Shown piece by piece: positions 1 through 8,713 of a stretch of DNA of 64,000 bases; within the stretch, counting starts at the first letter, position 1, and every line of letters begins with the position of its first letter. This DNA is from Cobetia amphilecti (GTDB lineage: Bacteria > Pseudomonadota > Gammaproteobacteria > Pseudomonadales > Halomonadaceae): NCBI RefSeq assembly GCF_020217465.1, contig NZ_CP084115.1, positions 3,038,001 through 3,102,000 of the forward strand. The letters run 5' to 3'. A program made the translations under genes and the position numbers. The notes beneath the pieces were generated by a model that worked only from the letters and a program-made list of their open reading frames with translations, was not told where the DNA came from and ran no database searches.

Positions 1-123
1 CTAGGATGGCTCTTTTGACAGGCAGCGCCATCCGGGCGCCGTGATCGTCGGCGACTTCCTTCCCTCCGACGCATGGCGCCCTTTTCGATGGTGCTGCCCG
101 AGACCCTGACAGGAGCCCGCTCG

Positions 124-1041
124 ATGGCCACCCGGCACTTTCTGACCCTGCTTGACCTTTCTCCGGAAGAACTCGACTACCTCATCCAGCGCGCCATCAC
201 CATCAAGGATGGGCTGAAGAAGGAAGGTCCGGTCTATACGCCGTTCGCCAACCGCACCCTGGCGATGATCTTCGAGAAGTCCTCCACGCGTACCCGCGTG
301 TCCTTCGAGACGGCCATGGCGCAATTCGGTGGCCATGCGCTGTTCCTGTCGCCGCGCGACACCCAGCTGGGCCGTGGCGAGCCGATCGGCGACACCGCCC
401 GCGTGCTGTCCGAGATGGTCGATGGCGTGATGATCCGCACCTTCGCCCACTCCGATATCGAAGCCTTCGCCGACGCCTCCAGCGTGCCGGTCATCAATGC
501 GCTGACCGACGACTATCATCCGTGCCAGCTGCTGGCCGACGTGATGACCTGGACCGAATGCCGTGGCTCCGTGAAGGGCAAGACAGCGGTCTGGATCGGC
601 GATGGCAACAACATGTGCCATTCCTGGATCAACGCCGCGCGTCAATTCGATTTCAATCTGCGCATCTGCTGCCCGGAAGGCTACGAGCCGGACAGCGAGA
701 TCGTCGCGGCGGCTGGCCAGCGCGTCAGCATCCATCGTGATCCGCAGCAAGCCGTGCAGGGCGCGGACCTGGTGACCACCGATGTCTGGGCCTCCATGGG
801 TCAGGAAGAAGAGCAGCTCAAGCGTGAAGCCGACTTCGCCGGTTTCCAGGTCGACGAAGCCATGCTCGACAAGGCCGCCGACGATGTCATCTTCCTGCAC
901 TGCCTGCCGGCACACCGCGGCGAAGAGATCAGCATGGGTCTGCTGGATGACCCGCGCGCCGTCGTCTGGCAGGAAGCGGGCAATCGCCTGCACGCCCAGA
1001 AGGCACTGCTCGAGTTCCTGATGCTGGGTCGCCAGGACTGA
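124..1041 (+). CDS. argF: Ornithine carbamoyltransferase
   Basis: This cytosolic enzyme joins ornithine and carbamoyl phosphate to make citrulline, the sixth step of arginine synthesis. The protein is 305 residues, normal for the anabolic family. It carries the carbamoyl-phosphate loop STRTR, then HPCQ in the middle, and the ornithine-binding [10 protein letters not shown] near the C terminus. The ATG at 124 was chosen because AGGAG lies at 111-115, eight bases upstream; the in-frame ATG at 73 would add 17 unconserved residues. The gene stands alone and is followed by a weak GC-rich hairpin (1088-1113) without a T tract. No ARG box was identified. The assignment is secure. Confidence 0.96.
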   Translation: MATRHFLTLLDLSPEELDYLIQRAITIKDGLKKEGPVYTPFANRTLAMIFEKSSTRTRVSFETAMAQFGGHALFLSPRDTQLGRGEPIGDTARVLSEMVDGVMIRTFAHSDIEAFADASSVPVINALTDDYHPCQLLADVMTWTECRGSVKGKTAVWIGDGNNMCHSWINAARQFDFNLRICCPEGYEPDSEIVAAAGQRVSIHRDPQQAVQGADLVTTDVWASMGQEEEQLKREADFAGFQVDEAMLDKAADDVIFLHCLPAHRGEEISMGLLDDPRAVVWQEAGNRLHAQKALLEFLMLGRQD

Positions 1042-1187
1042 GCCTCAAGGCTGAGCCGCCGCTCAGCAAGCCGAAGGGGTGCCCTGCCGCCGCCTGCATC
1101 CACGCAGGCGGCGCTCACGTATGCTCAAGCGAGACGGGCACTCCCCTGCTCCGCTGCCTTCATCGCCATCCGGACTGACCTGCCATC

Positions 1188-2267
1188 ATGCAACCGCTCC
1201 TTCAGATCGATTCGCTGGAATGTCGCTACGACACCACCGTCGTGACTCGCGACATCAATTTCTCCCTCAACAAGGGTGACATTGCCTGCCTGCTCGGCCC
1301 CTCCGGCTGCGGCAAGACCACGCTGCTGCGCGCGATTGCCGGCTTCGAACCGGTAGCGATGGGCGAGATTCGTCTCGAAGGCGAGGTGCTGTCCAGCGCG
1401 ACTCATCTGACCGCGCCGGAGCAGCGCCATGTCGGCATGGTCTTTCAGGATTACGCGCTGTTCCCCCACCTGAGCGTGGCGGACAACGTGGCCTTCGGCG
1501 TGCGCCGCATGACGCGTGAAGCGCGCAATGACAAGGTGACGGAGCTGCTGACGCTGGTCGGCCTCGCCCATCTCGGCGAGCGCTTCCCGCATGAGCTGTC
1601 CGGTGGCCAGCAGCAGCGCGTGGCCCTGGCCCGCGCGCTGGCGCCGGAGCCGCGCATTCTGCTGCTCGATGAGCCGTTCTCGAATCTGGACGTGGAGCTG
1701 CGGCGCCAGCTGAGTCAGGAGGTGCGGCGGATTCTCAAGCACCTCGGCATCAGCGCGGTGCTGGTCACGCATGATCAGAATGAGGCCTTCGCGATGGCCG
1801 ACCAGATCGGCGTGATCCACGGCGGTCATCTGCAGCAGTGGGACACGCCGTTCAATCTGTATCACGAACCTGCCACGCGCTTCGTCGCCAACTTCATCGG
1901 CCAGGGCTATTTCATCCCCGGCACGCTGAAGGACAACGAATGCGTGAGCACGGAGCTGGGCGTGATTCGCGGCAACCGTGCCTATCCGTATGCACCCGGC
2001 ACGCCGGTGGATGTGCTGCTGCGCCCGGATGACCTGGTGCTGGCCGAAGGGGACTCGGAAGCCACCGACCTCAAGGCGCGCGTGCTCAGCGCGACCTTCG
2101 CCGGCACCAGCACCCTCTATAGGCTGGCGCTGCCTTCCGGGCGGGAAGTCGAGGCGGCCTTCAACAGCCATCACGACTATCAGCCCGGCGAGCAGGTCAT
2201 GCTGCGTATCCAGGCCGATCACCTGATCCTCTTCGAGCGTGTCGAGGAGAGTGAAGCGGTGCTCTAG
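1188..2267 (+). CDS. ABC transporter ATP-binding protein, FbpC/AfuC-like (ferric iron type)
   Basis: This is a 359-residue import ATPase with an N-terminal nucleotide-binding domain and a C-terminal TOBE-type regulatory region. Visible motifs are Walker A GPSGCGKTT, the Q loop in VFQDYALFPHL, the signature LSGGQQQR, and Walker B LLLDEPFSNLD. The closest family by eye is FbpC/AfuC, which energises periplasmic Fe3+ import, although spermidine/putrescine PotA and sulfate CysA look similar. No permease or binding protein lies beside it, so its partners must be encoded elsewhere. The start has only a weak ribosome-binding site. A bidirectional terminator follows. The ATPase call is firm; the iron substrate is an inference. 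Confidence 0.85.
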   Translation: MQPLLQIDSLECRYDTTVVTRDINFSLNKGDIACLLGPSGCGKTTLLRAIAGFEPVAMGEIRLEGEVLSSATHLTAPEQRHVGMVFQDYALFPHLSVADNVAFGVRRMTREARNDKVTELLTLVGLAHLGERFPHELSGGQQQRVALARALAPEPRILLLDEPFSNLDVELRRQLSQEVRRILKHLGISAVLVTHDQNEAFAMADQIGVIHGGHLQQWDTPFNLYHEPATRFVANFIGQGYFIPGTLKDNECVSTELGVIRGNRAYPYAPGTPVDVLLRPDDLVLAEGDSEATDLKARVLSATFAGTSTLYRLALPSGREVEAAFNSHHDYQPGEQVMLRIQADHLILFERVEESEAVL

Positions 2268-2297
2268 CACCCTACGCGCAGGATGATCGCCAGCCAT

Positions 2298-2332
2298 GAA
2301 AAAACGGCCTCCTTTCGGATGGCCGTTTTTTC
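2298..2332. terminator. Bidirectional terminator between the ABC ATPase and araC-type genes
   Basis: The 12-bp arms (2298-2309 and 2321-2332) are perfectly complementary. A run of A precedes the first arm and a run of T ends the second, so the hairpin can stop transcription from both convergent genes. Confidence 0.9.
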
Positions 2333-2354
2333 ATGCCCCGCTGGTGGCGTGTCG

Positions 2355-3227
2355 CTATTTGAACTGACTCCACTGCTTGGGCGACTGCCCGTACAGACGC
2401 TTGAATTCGCGACTGAATTGCGAGGAGCTCACATAGCCCACGGCCATAGCCGCCTCGCTGACGGTCTTGCCATTGGCGATCTGCATGGCAGCGGTATTGA
2501 GGCGCATGGACTTCACGAACTGGATCGGCGACATCGTGGTCGCCTGCTTGAACTTGCGGTGGAAGACGGCGCGACTCATGCCGACCCGCCCGGCCATGTC
2601 TTCAATGCTGACCGGCTCGTCCAGTCGGCTGGAGAGGTAATCGATCGCCCGCGCGATCTCGTTGCCCACACCGAAGGCGCGTCGCGCCGACTCACCGGCC
2701 TCTCCCTTCAGGACGGCGTAATAAAGCTCCCGCAGCCGCCCTTCTCCCAATATCGCCGCATCGGCGGGGTTCTGCGCCACCTGCAGCAGTCGCAACAAGG
2801 CATCGCTGAAGGCGGCGTCCCAATGCGCCAGGGCAAGCCCCGGCGGCAACGGGCCGCGGGCCGGCTGGCGCACGAGGCCCACGGCGCTCTCCATCTCGAT
2901 GGCAAGCTCCGTCATTACCCGCGTATCCAGCGAGAGGTAGACGCCCAGCAGCGGCGTCTCTGGCGAGGCCGTGGGGGCGCCCGCCTCGACCGGCATCGAG
3001 ATGGGACAGCACAAATACTGGCGGCTGTCGTAGACATGCCGCTCGCCGTCCAGTATCGCCTCCTTGGCACCGCTGACGATCACCACCACGGCGGGCTCAT
3101 AGATGGCCGGCGCGCAGCGCACGGGCTCCGTCATGCGAAAGAGCTGCACGCCCTTCACTGCGGTCTCTCGAATGCCTTCCTCGTGGGCGAGGCTCGCCAC
3201 GAGTCGTGTGATCTCTTGTCTGCTCAT
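2355..3227 (-). CDS. AraC-family transcriptional regulator with AraC_N cupin domain
   Basis: A 290-residue DNA-binding regulator. Residues 1 to about 175 match the AraC_N effector-sensing cupin region (PAIYEPAVVVIVSGAKEA, then the ..LLGVYLSLD segment). The last 100 residues hold the two helix-turn-helix motifs: the first around EDMAGRVGMSRAVFHRKFK, the second around VSEAAMAVGYVSSSQFSREF. Regulators with this architecture often control alcohol or aldehyde metabolism and frequently a neighbouring oxidoreductase, but none is adjacent here, so the target is unknown. It is convergent with the ABC ATPase and lies downstream of the tRNA-Ala terminator. Family certain; function not assigned. Confidence 0.9.
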   Translation of the reverse strand: MSRQEITRLVASLAHEEGIRETAVKGVQLFRMTEPVRCAPAIYEPAVVVIVSGAKEAILDGERHVYDSRQYLCCPISMPVEAGAPTASPETPLLGVYLSLDTRVMTELAIEMESAVGLVRQPARGPLPPGLALAHWDAAFSDALLRLLQVAQNPADAAILGEGRLRELYYAVLKGEAGESARRAFGVGNEIARAIDYLSSRLDEPVSIEDMAGRVGMSRAVFHRKFKQATTMSPIQFVKSMRLNTAAMQIANGKTVSEAAMAVGYVSSSQFSREFKRLYGQSPKQWSQFK

Positions 3228-3383
3228 GTCGCCAATCTAGCGCCAGGCCTGCCTTTCATCAACAACTTGAGACGATCAGGCAACGATTGTCGGCAATTTC
3301 AGCCGACCTCGAGCCTGAGTGAGATTTATCGTCCATTCCTCTCCGTATTGGCAGACCCGGGCACCGGCGGCTATATATGTGAA

Positions 3384-3431
3384 GCAGACAGGGTCGAGCT
3401 GCAGACAGGGGCAAGCTGACAGGGGCAAGCT
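3384..3431. repeat. Short degenerate tandem repeat, about 17 bp x 3
   Basis: Units begin at 3384 and 3401 (17 bp each, sharing GCAGACAGGG) with a shortened 14-bp copy at 3418-3431. The array lies just beyond the terminator of the tRNA-Ala pair and upstream of the AraC gene. It belongs to a series of such arrays in the window. Confidence 0.75.
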
Positions 3432-3445
3432 GAAAGCCGGACACA

Positions 3446-3481
3446 AAAAAAGCGGCCACCCCGAAGGATGACCGCTTTTTC
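3446..3481. terminator. Terminator of the tRNA-Ala transcript
   Basis: The stem AAAAAGCGG / CCGCTTTTT has a partly paired interior and a TTCGG-like apex when read on the minus strand, followed by a T run. It lies immediately 3' to the two minus-strand tRNA genes. Confidence 0.85.
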
Positions 3482-3489
3482 AAGAATTC

Positions 3490-3565
3490 TGGTGGAGCCT
3501 AGCGGGATCGAACCGCTGACCTCAACACTGCCAGTGTTGCGCTCTCCCAGCTGAGCTAAGGCCCC
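3490..3565 (-). tRNA. tRNA-Ala (anticodon GGC)
   Basis: A 76-nt gene with encoded CCA. On the minus strand it starts GGGGCCTTAGCTCAG and has an anticodon arm CAACA-CTGGCAG-TGTTG, giving anticodon GGC (reads GCC/GCU). The T arm is GGTTCGATCC. It is the second of two identical copies in the transcript. Confidence 0.97.
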
Positions 3566-3639
3566 GAATCAGACTGTCATTTCGCATGTCACTTGCAGGC
3601 AAGAGGCACATGAAATCCGGACAGGCTTGTCGTGAATCA

Positions 3640-3715
3640 TGGTGGAGCCTAGCGGGATCGAACCGCTGACCTCAACACTGCCAGTGTTGCGCTCTCCCAG
3701 CTGAGCTAAGGCCCC
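3640..3715 (-). tRNA. tRNA-Ala (anticodon GGC), second copy
   Basis: Identical over all 76 nt to the copy at 3490-3565, separated from it by 74 bp that are not duplicated. It is promoter-proximal in a two-tRNA transcript. Confidence 0.97.
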
Positions 3716-3733
3716 GTCTTCACGATGGAGCGC

Positions 3734-3762
3734 ATGTTACAGAGCGACGAATACGTCGTCAA
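3734..3762 (-). promoter_or_regulatory. Sigma-70 type promoter of the tRNA-Ala pair
   Basis: Read on the minus strand: -35 TTGACG (3757-3762), a 17-bp spacer and -10 TAACAT (3734-3739), about 18 bp before the first tRNA base. Spacing and hexamers fit a strong stable-RNA promoter. Confidence 0.75.
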
Positions 3763-4015
3763 CCTCTTATTTTTGCTGCGCTTTGTGGAGCGCGCGAAGT
3801 CTGCGGATCGCATCGCGGAGCACGGTTTCCCGCAGGGGCTCGCTCACTGCCTCACGGCCGACGACAAGGAGCAGGAATCACGCTAGCACTATATCAGTAG
3901 TGGTTATCCTGAACGCGACGCACTGGATAACAGGGCATCGACAAGCCCTTGTCCAATGGGTACATTGGATCCCGCATTCACTTCACTGCTTATTGACATC
4001 TTTACTGGAGCCGCC

Positions 4016-4678
4016 TTGATCAAGGTTCTTGTCGCTGACGACCACCACCTGGTGCGTACCAGCATCGTCCGTACCATTGAGCTAGAGGATGGGCTCAAGG
4101 TGATTGCAGAAGCCTCGGATGGCGAAACCGCGATCAAACTCTGCCGTGAGCACAGCCCGGATATCGTGCTCATGGACATTCGCATGCCCGGCGTCGATGG
4201 CCTGGAAGCCACACAGAAGATCGTGCGCAGCCTGCCCGACGTCAGAGTCATCGTGCTGACCGCCTATCTGGAAGAGTCCTTCGCCAAACGCCTGCTGGAA
4301 GCGGGAGCCTTCGGCTTCATCTCCAAGGGCACGCCCTTTGACGAGATGATTCGCGCCATCCATCAGGTGGCCGCTGGCGAACGCTATCTGTCCCCGGAAA
4401 TCGCCCAGCGCCTGGTGTTCTCGGGCATGGACACCCAGCGCAGCAATCCCTTCGATCAGCTGTCGAGCCGAGAACTGCAGGTGGCGACGATGATCGTCAA
4501 TTGCCATCGCGTCAGCGAGATCTCGGACCGCCTGCACCTGAGCCCGAAGACAGTCAACACCTACCGTTACCGCATCTTCGACAAGCTTGGCGTGACCAGC
4601 GACGTGGAGATGACGCATCTGGCCATGCGTCACCAATTACTGGATGACTACGTGCTGGACCGTCCTGACGAGGCCTGA
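4016..4678 (+). CDS. gacA: GacA/UvrY-type response regulator
   Basis: A two-component response regulator (NarL/FixJ class), the expected partner of a BarA/GacS kinase that drives CsrA-sequestering small RNAs. Its N-terminal receiver domain starts IKVLVADDHHLVRTSIVRTI, has the phospho-acceptor Asp in IVLMDIRMPG and the conserved Lys in GFISKG. The C-terminal LuxR-type helix-turn-helix contains LSSRELQVATMI and LSPKTVNTYRYRIFDKLGV. The family normally begins MIKVLV, and a TTG codon at 4016 sits exactly there with GGAG at 4007-4010, so I prefer this start to the in-frame ATG at 3956. uvrC follows, as in Escherichia and Pseudomonas. Assignment strong; TTG start likely. Confidence 0.93.
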   Translation: MIKVLVADDHHLVRTSIVRTIELEDGLKVIAEASDGETAIKLCREHSPDIVLMDIRMPGVDGLEATQKIVRSLPDVRVIVLTAYLEESFAKRLLEAGAFGFISKGTPFDEMIRAIHQVAAGERYLSPEIAQRLVFSGMDTQRSNPFDQLSSRELQVATMIVNCHRVSEISDRLHLSPKTVNTYRYRIFDKLGVTSDVEMTHLAMRHQLLDDYVLDRPDEA

Positions 4679-4750
4679 ACAAGCACACCTTGCCAGCCCG
4701 TCACACACTGCAGGCCCGCGCTACTCGTGACACTCCCGAGCAGCGCCGAC

Positions 4751-4805
4751 AACGCCTCATGCAACAACGCCACCTTCCCCGGGTGGCGTTGTTGCATGAG
4801 GCGTT
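4751..4805. terminator. Very long perfect hairpin after gacA
   Basis: Two 24-base arms (4751-4774 and 4782-4805) are perfectly complementary around a 7-base loop, followed by TTCTGTCT. It probably ends gacA transcription and isolates uvrC, unlike the gacA-uvrC cotranscription known in relatives. Confidence 0.75.
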
Positions 4806-4852
4806 TCTGTCTGGGACGTTCATGCATGAGGCGTTTCTTTCTGAGATGTTCT
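4793..4852. repeat. 30-bp tandem duplication of the terminator 3' arm
   Basis: Two 30-bp units (4793-4822, 4823-4852) differ at about four positions. Both begin TGCATGAGGCGTTTCT, so both can pair with the 5' arm of the hairpin at 4751-4763. Confidence 0.85.
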
Positions 4853-4977
4853 TGAGTGGCACGTCCTGATCGGGCCGGTCATGACAGCAGGCATTGCAGC
4901 ATGGCGCCGTCGCCCCCATGCCTGCGAGCAATCGCCCTTGTTTGATAGACTCGAGGCATCTCTGGACGAGGAACCTC

Positions 4978-7011
4978 ATGGCCAAGCAGCACACTGACCC
5001 CACGATGACGGACACCACTTCTCAGTCGCCCGAGAATGAGGAGCCGGCAGACACCGCCAGCCAGCCTGATGCCCAACCTGCGTCCTCAGCGAGTGCGCAG
5101 GCTGACAGCCGCGCACGCAGTGACGCCGCGCGTGTCTCCAGCCGCCTGATCACCAGCGACGCGAGCAGTGATCTGCTGCAGGGCAGCGAGGCGACCGGCT
5201 TCGATGCCCGCCATTTCCTCAAGCATGTCAGCGACGCGCCCGGCATCTATCGCATGCTGGATAGCGCCGGTGACGTGCTGTACGTGGGCAAGGCCAAGCG
5301 CCTCAAGGCGCGCCTCTCCAGCTATTTTCGCAATACCGGCCTCAATGCCAAGACCCAGGCGCTGGTCGGGCGCATCGCCGATGTGCAGGTCACCATCACG
5401 CGCAGCGAGACCGAGGCCCTGCTGCTGGAGCAGACCCTGATCAAGGAGCTGCGCCCGCCCTACAACATCCTGCTGCGTGACGACAAATCCTACCCTTACG
5501 TCTTCATCAGCCAGCATCACGACTATCCGGCGCTGGAGTTCAAGCGCGTGCGCCACAAGCGCAATGACGGACGCTACTTCGGCCCCTACCCGAGCAGCGT
5601 CGCGGTACGCGAATCACTGACCCTGATGCAGAAGATCTTCCGCCTGCGCAATTGCGAGGATTCGGTGTTTGCCCACCGCGATCGCCCGTGCCTGCAATAT
5701 CAGATCAACCGCTGCACCGCGCCGTGTGTCGACTACATCAGCAAGCAGGATTATCGCCGCGACATGGAACATGCGGTGATGTGCCTGAACGGCCAGAGCG
5801 ACAAGGTCACCGACGAGCTCAGCCAGGCGATGGAAGACGCGGCCATGAGGCTGGAATTCGAGGAAGCGGCCCGCCTGCGTGATCAGGTCGCCCAGCTGCG
5901 CCGCATGCAGGAGAAGCAATACGTCGACACCGGCACCGGCAACGCCGACATCCTGGCGCTGGCCGAGCGCCCCGGCGGGCTCTGCATCAGCGTGGTCTCG
6001 GTCCGTCAGGGTCGCATGCTCGGTGCGCGTCACTTCTCGCCGGGCAATGGTCTGGACCTGACCAGCAGCGAGCTGCTGACCAGCTTCGTCAGCCAGTACT
6101 ATCTCGGCCAGGACAGGGAGATGCCGGATGAGGTGCTGACCTCGCTGGCCCTCGATGACGCCAACCTGCTGGAAGGCGCCTTGAGCGAGAAGGCCGAACG
6201 TCGGGTACGGGTCGCGCATCAGGTGCGTGGCCATCGCGCCCAGTGGCTGACATTGGCGCAGACCAACGCCGAGCAACATCTGGCCACCCAGCTGGCCAGC
6301 CGCCAGCAGCTGTCCAATCGCTTCCTGTCACTGCGCGATGCGCTGGGCCTCGATGAGGTGCCCAAGCGCCTGGAATGCTTCGACATTTCCCACAGTCATG
6401 GCGAGGCGACCGTGGCCAGCTGCGTGGTCTTCGATCATGACGGGCCGATCAAGTCGGATTACCGCCGCTTCAATATCGAAGGCGTGACGGCCGGCGATGA
6501 CTACGCCGCCATGCAACAGGCACTGACGCGGCGCTTCAAGCGCCTGCAGGAAGGCGAAGGCAAGCGCCCGGACATCCTGCTGGTCGATGGCGGCAAGGGG
6601 CAGCTCAACATGGCGCGCGGGGTGTTCGAGTCACTCGGCGTGACCGATATCATCCTGCTCGGGGTGGCCAAGGGCACCACGCGCAAGGCAGGGCTCGAGA
6701 CGCTGTTCATCGAGACGGTGCATGACACCCTGGACCTCGACAGCCACTCACCGGCGCTGCACTTGATCCAGCATGTGCGCGATGAATCGCACCGCTTCGC
6801 CATCGCCGGTCACCGCGCCAAGCGTGACAAGGCGCGGCGCACCTCAAGCCTGGAGGGCATCGCGGGAGTCGGCCCCAAGCGGCGCCGAGAGCTGCTCAAG
6901 TTCTTCGGCGGCCTGCAGGGGGTGAAACAGGCCTCCAAGCCGGAACTGGCGCGCGTGCCCGGCATCAGCGAATCACTCGCCGAGCTGATCCACCAGGCGC
7001 TGCATGGCTGA
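4978..7011 (+). CDS. uvrC: Excinuclease ABC subunit C
   Basis: UvrC makes the 3' and 5' incisions in nucleotide excision repair with UvrA and UvrB. Domains in order are a GIY-YIG nuclease (APGIYRMLDSAGDVLYVGKA), the cysteine-containing region around CLQYQINRCTAPC, the UvrB-binding UVR helix (EFEEAARLRDQ), the RNase-H-like nuclease with CFDISHSHGE and LLVDGGKGQL, and a C-terminal helix-hairpin-helix pair. The ATG at 4978 has GAGGA at 4968-4972. The product is 677 residues because it carries about 70 low-complexity residues before the usual N terminus (FDARHFLK begins at residue 75). The stop codon lies inside a 23-bp tandem duplication. Secure call; the extension is unusual. Confidence 0.96.
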   Translation: MAKQHTDPTMTDTTSQSPENEEPADTASQPDAQPASSASAQADSRARSDAARVSSRLITSDASSDLLQGSEATGFDARHFLKHVSDAPGIYRMLDSAGDVLYVGKAKRLKARLSSYFRNTGLNAKTQALVGRIADVQVTITRSETEALLLEQTLIKELRPPYNILLRDDKSYPYVFISQHHDYPALEFKRVRHKRNDGRYFGPYPSSVAVRESLTLMQKIFRLRNCEDSVFAHRDRPCLQYQINRCTAPCVDYISKQDYRRDMEHAVMCLNGQSDKVTDELSQAMEDAAMRLEFEEAARLRDQVAQLRRMQEKQYVDTGTGNADILALAERPGGLCISVVSVRQGRMLGARHFSPGNGLDLTSSELLTSFVSQYYLGQDREMPDEVLTSLALDDANLLEGALSEKAERRVRVAHQVRGHRAQWLTLAQTNAEQHLATQLASRQQLSNRFLSLRDALGLDEVPKRLECFDISHSHGEATVASCVVFDHDGPIKSDYRRFNIEGVTAGDDYAAMQQALTRRFKRLQEGEGKRPDILLVDGGKGQLNMARGVFESLGVTDIILLGVAKGTTRKAGLETLFIETVHDTLDLDSHSPALHLIQHVRDESHRFAIAGHRAKRDKARRTSSLEGIAGVGPKRRRELLKFFGGLQGVKQASKPELARVPGISESLAELIHQALHG

Positions 7012-7029
7012 TCCACCAGACGCTGCCTG
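6984..7029. repeat. 23-bp tandem duplication spanning the uvrC stop codon
   Basis: Units 6984-7006 and 7007-7029 match at 21 of 23 positions (GCTGATCCACCAG...). The first copy encodes the last uvrC codons and the second begins just before the TGA. Confidence 0.9.
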
Positions 7030-7260
7030 GCTGCCCCCGTGCACGACATGGCTGCCTCTGGCACCATCGACTCAACGCTCAAGGAAGAGTGACAGAGCGT
7101 TGGCTTGAATAACCTGCCGTTTGGCATGGCTGAATGCGCCGCCGGCAGGCTAGAATAGACGACTTGTGCGGCGCCAATCGATCGGCTTTCTTCAGGGTCT
7201 CGACTCGCCCTCGATTGCGCCCAGCCACCTACGCTTCATGCAAGGACTCGTGCCGTCACG

Positions 7261-7809
7261 ATGAGCATCCCCAATATCCTGACTCTGATCCGCATCCTGT
7301 TCATTCCGCTGCTGGTGGTATGTTTCTATCTGCCTTATGCATGGAGCCTGCCGTTGACGGCGCTGCTCTTCGCACTGGCCGCCATCACCGACTGGTTCGA
7401 TGGCTATCTGGCCCGCCTGTGGAATCAGACCACGCCCTTCGGCGCCTTCCTGGACCCCGTCGCCGACAAGCTGATGGTCGCGGTGGCACTGGGCCTGCTG
7501 ATCGAACGCTACGACAGCCTGTGGATGACCATCCCGAGCCTGGTCATCATCGGTCGCGAGATCGTCATCTCGGCGCTGCGTGAGTGGATGGCCGAGATCG
7601 GCAAGCGCGGCAGCGTCGCGGTGTCCTGGGTCGGCAAGCTGAAGACGGCCGCCCAGATGCTGGCCCTGTTCATGTTGCTGTTCTTCGCTCCGGGCAGTGT
7701 CGGGGGGGATGCCGGCCTGGCCCTGCTGTATATCTCGGCAGCGCTGACGCTGTGGTCGATGATCAGCTACCTGCGTGCCGCCTGGCCGGAACTGGTGCGC
7801 TCGGTCTGA
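7261..7809 (+). CDS. pgsA: CDP-diacylglycerol-glycerol-3-phosphate 3-phosphatidyltransferase
   Basis: An inner-membrane enzyme that makes phosphatidylglycerophosphate from CDP-diacylglycerol and glycerol 3-phosphate, the committed step to phosphatidylglycerol and cardiolipin. The 182-residue protein has several hydrophobic segments and the CDP-alcohol phosphatidyltransferase signature DGYLAR...GAFLDPVADK with its metal-binding aspartates. The start ATG at 7261 gives MSIPNILTLIRI, typical of PgsA. It follows uvrC and precedes a tRNA trio, the same order as in E. coli. Its product is dephosphorylated by PgpA, encoded at 31.5 kb. Secure. Confidence 0.96.
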   Translation: MSIPNILTLIRILFIPLLVVCFYLPYAWSLPLTALLFALAAITDWFDGYLARLWNQTTPFGAFLDPVADKLMVAVALGLLIERYDSLWMTIPSLVIIGREIVISALREWMAEIGKRGSVAVSWVGKLKTAAQMLALFMLLFFAPGSVGGDAGLALLYISAALTLWSMISYLRAAWPELVRSV

Positions 7810-7844
7810 CACCCCGTTCAGCCACGAGATGCTGCGAATGCCTC

Positions 7845-7880
7845 AACGCCCACCGCCCCTATGGCCGGTGGGCGTTTTCG
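7845..7880 (+). terminator. Rho-independent terminator after pgsA
   Basis: Arms AACGCCCACCG (7845-7855) and CGGTGGGCGTT (7866-7876) are perfect complements around a 10-base loop; TTCG follows. Confidence 0.85.
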
Positions 7881-7922
7881 TTTCCAGTGACCTGACTCGC
7901 GAGACAATTTTTCATTAACTGT

Positions 7923-7950
7923 TTGACAGCATGGGAATTATCCGTATAAT
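7923..7950 (+). promoter_or_regulatory. Consensus sigma-70 promoter of tRNA-Gly
   Basis: A perfect -35 TTGACA (7923-7928), a 16-bp spacer and a perfect -10 TATAAT (7945-7950), 16 bp before the mature tRNA end. One of the clearest promoters in the window. Confidence 0.9.
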
Positions 7951-7965
7951 TCGACCTCGAGTTCA

Positions 7966-8040
7966 GCGGGAATAGCTCAGTGGTAGAGCACAACCTTGCC
8001 AAGGTTGGGGTCGCGAGTTCGAATCTCGTTTCCCGCTCCA
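7966..8040 (+). tRNA. tRNA-Gly (anticodon GCC)
   Basis: A 75-nt gene with encoded CCA. The anticodon arm CAACC-TTGCCAA-GGTTG gives GCC; the acceptor stem GCGGGAA pairs with TTCCCGC. First of the Gly-Cys-Leu trio, as after pgsA in E. coli. Confidence 0.97.
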
Positions 8041-8152
8041 GTAACACAGGTAGCGCAACATTCACCTGATTTACTGACTCATGTATCTGCAGCAGCATCA
8101 GTGGATACTCCTCGGATCAGACATCAGTTTCGACTGACATCTCGATCATTGA

Positions 8153-8226
8153 GGCTGGATGGCAGAGTGGTCATGCAGCGGACTGCAACTCCGTGTACGC
8201 CGGTTCGATTCCGACTCCAGCCTCCA
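8153..8226 (+). tRNA. tRNA-Cys (anticodon GCA)
   Basis: A 74-nt gene with encoded CCA. The acceptor stem GGCTGGA pairs with TCCAGCC and the anticodon loop CTGCAAC gives GCA. It lies 112 bp after tRNA-Gly and is probably cotranscribed. Confidence 0.96.
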
Positions 8227-8713
8227 TTTCAGATACCGAAACATCCCCTGTTTCCCTCCGGAATGGATATGACACCCACCCCCTTCGGGTCGTCACACTT
8301 CCCTTGCTTGTTTCGATTTACATTGCTGCAACCCTGACGCTTTTTCGCTTGGTTATCGTCTGATCTACGCCTTGCCAAGCCATTTCCTTGCCACATCATT
8401 TCTCTGTTTTCATCTGTCCGTGATTCTGACAGTGTTCCGGCACCCGTCAGCGACTTCCCCTGTGCGCCTTCGCGCTTGGTACTGACTATCTGTTGCCCCG
8501 CCCCTCTCCACCGCGCGCCTTTTCGCGTCGCTTGCCGCGATCATGCCGGGTGAAAAGCGCTCTGCTTTCCCTCCTCAATGTCAGCGCTCACGATAACCAC
8601 AGACCGTCGCAATTTCATTGCATAACAGTCAGTTAAATCACGCATTCAGTAGAGTGTCATCGCCATTAAAGTTGACCTTGATCTGAAATATGATAAGTTA
8701 TGCGCCAGTCTGC
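8227..8713. other. Gene-free gap between tRNA-Cys and tRNA-Leu
   Basis: Nearly 490 bp without a convincing gene. It is pyrimidine-rich in the first half. Near its right end TTGACC (8672-8677) and TAAGTT (8694-8699), spaced 16 bp, could form a promoter for tRNA-Leu. No further tRNA or small ORF with a good ribosome-binding site was seen. Confidence 0.5.

Noticed and set aside
1-993. Long open frame on the minus strand opposite argF (330 codons)
   Set aside because: It mirrors the third codon position pattern of argF, has no family resemblance and no ribosome-binding site; shadow frame.
3490-3715. Tandem tRNA-Ala pair as an integration site
   Set aside because: No integrase, no 3'-end tRNA fragment repeat elsewhere in the window; a plain duplicated gene pair explains it.
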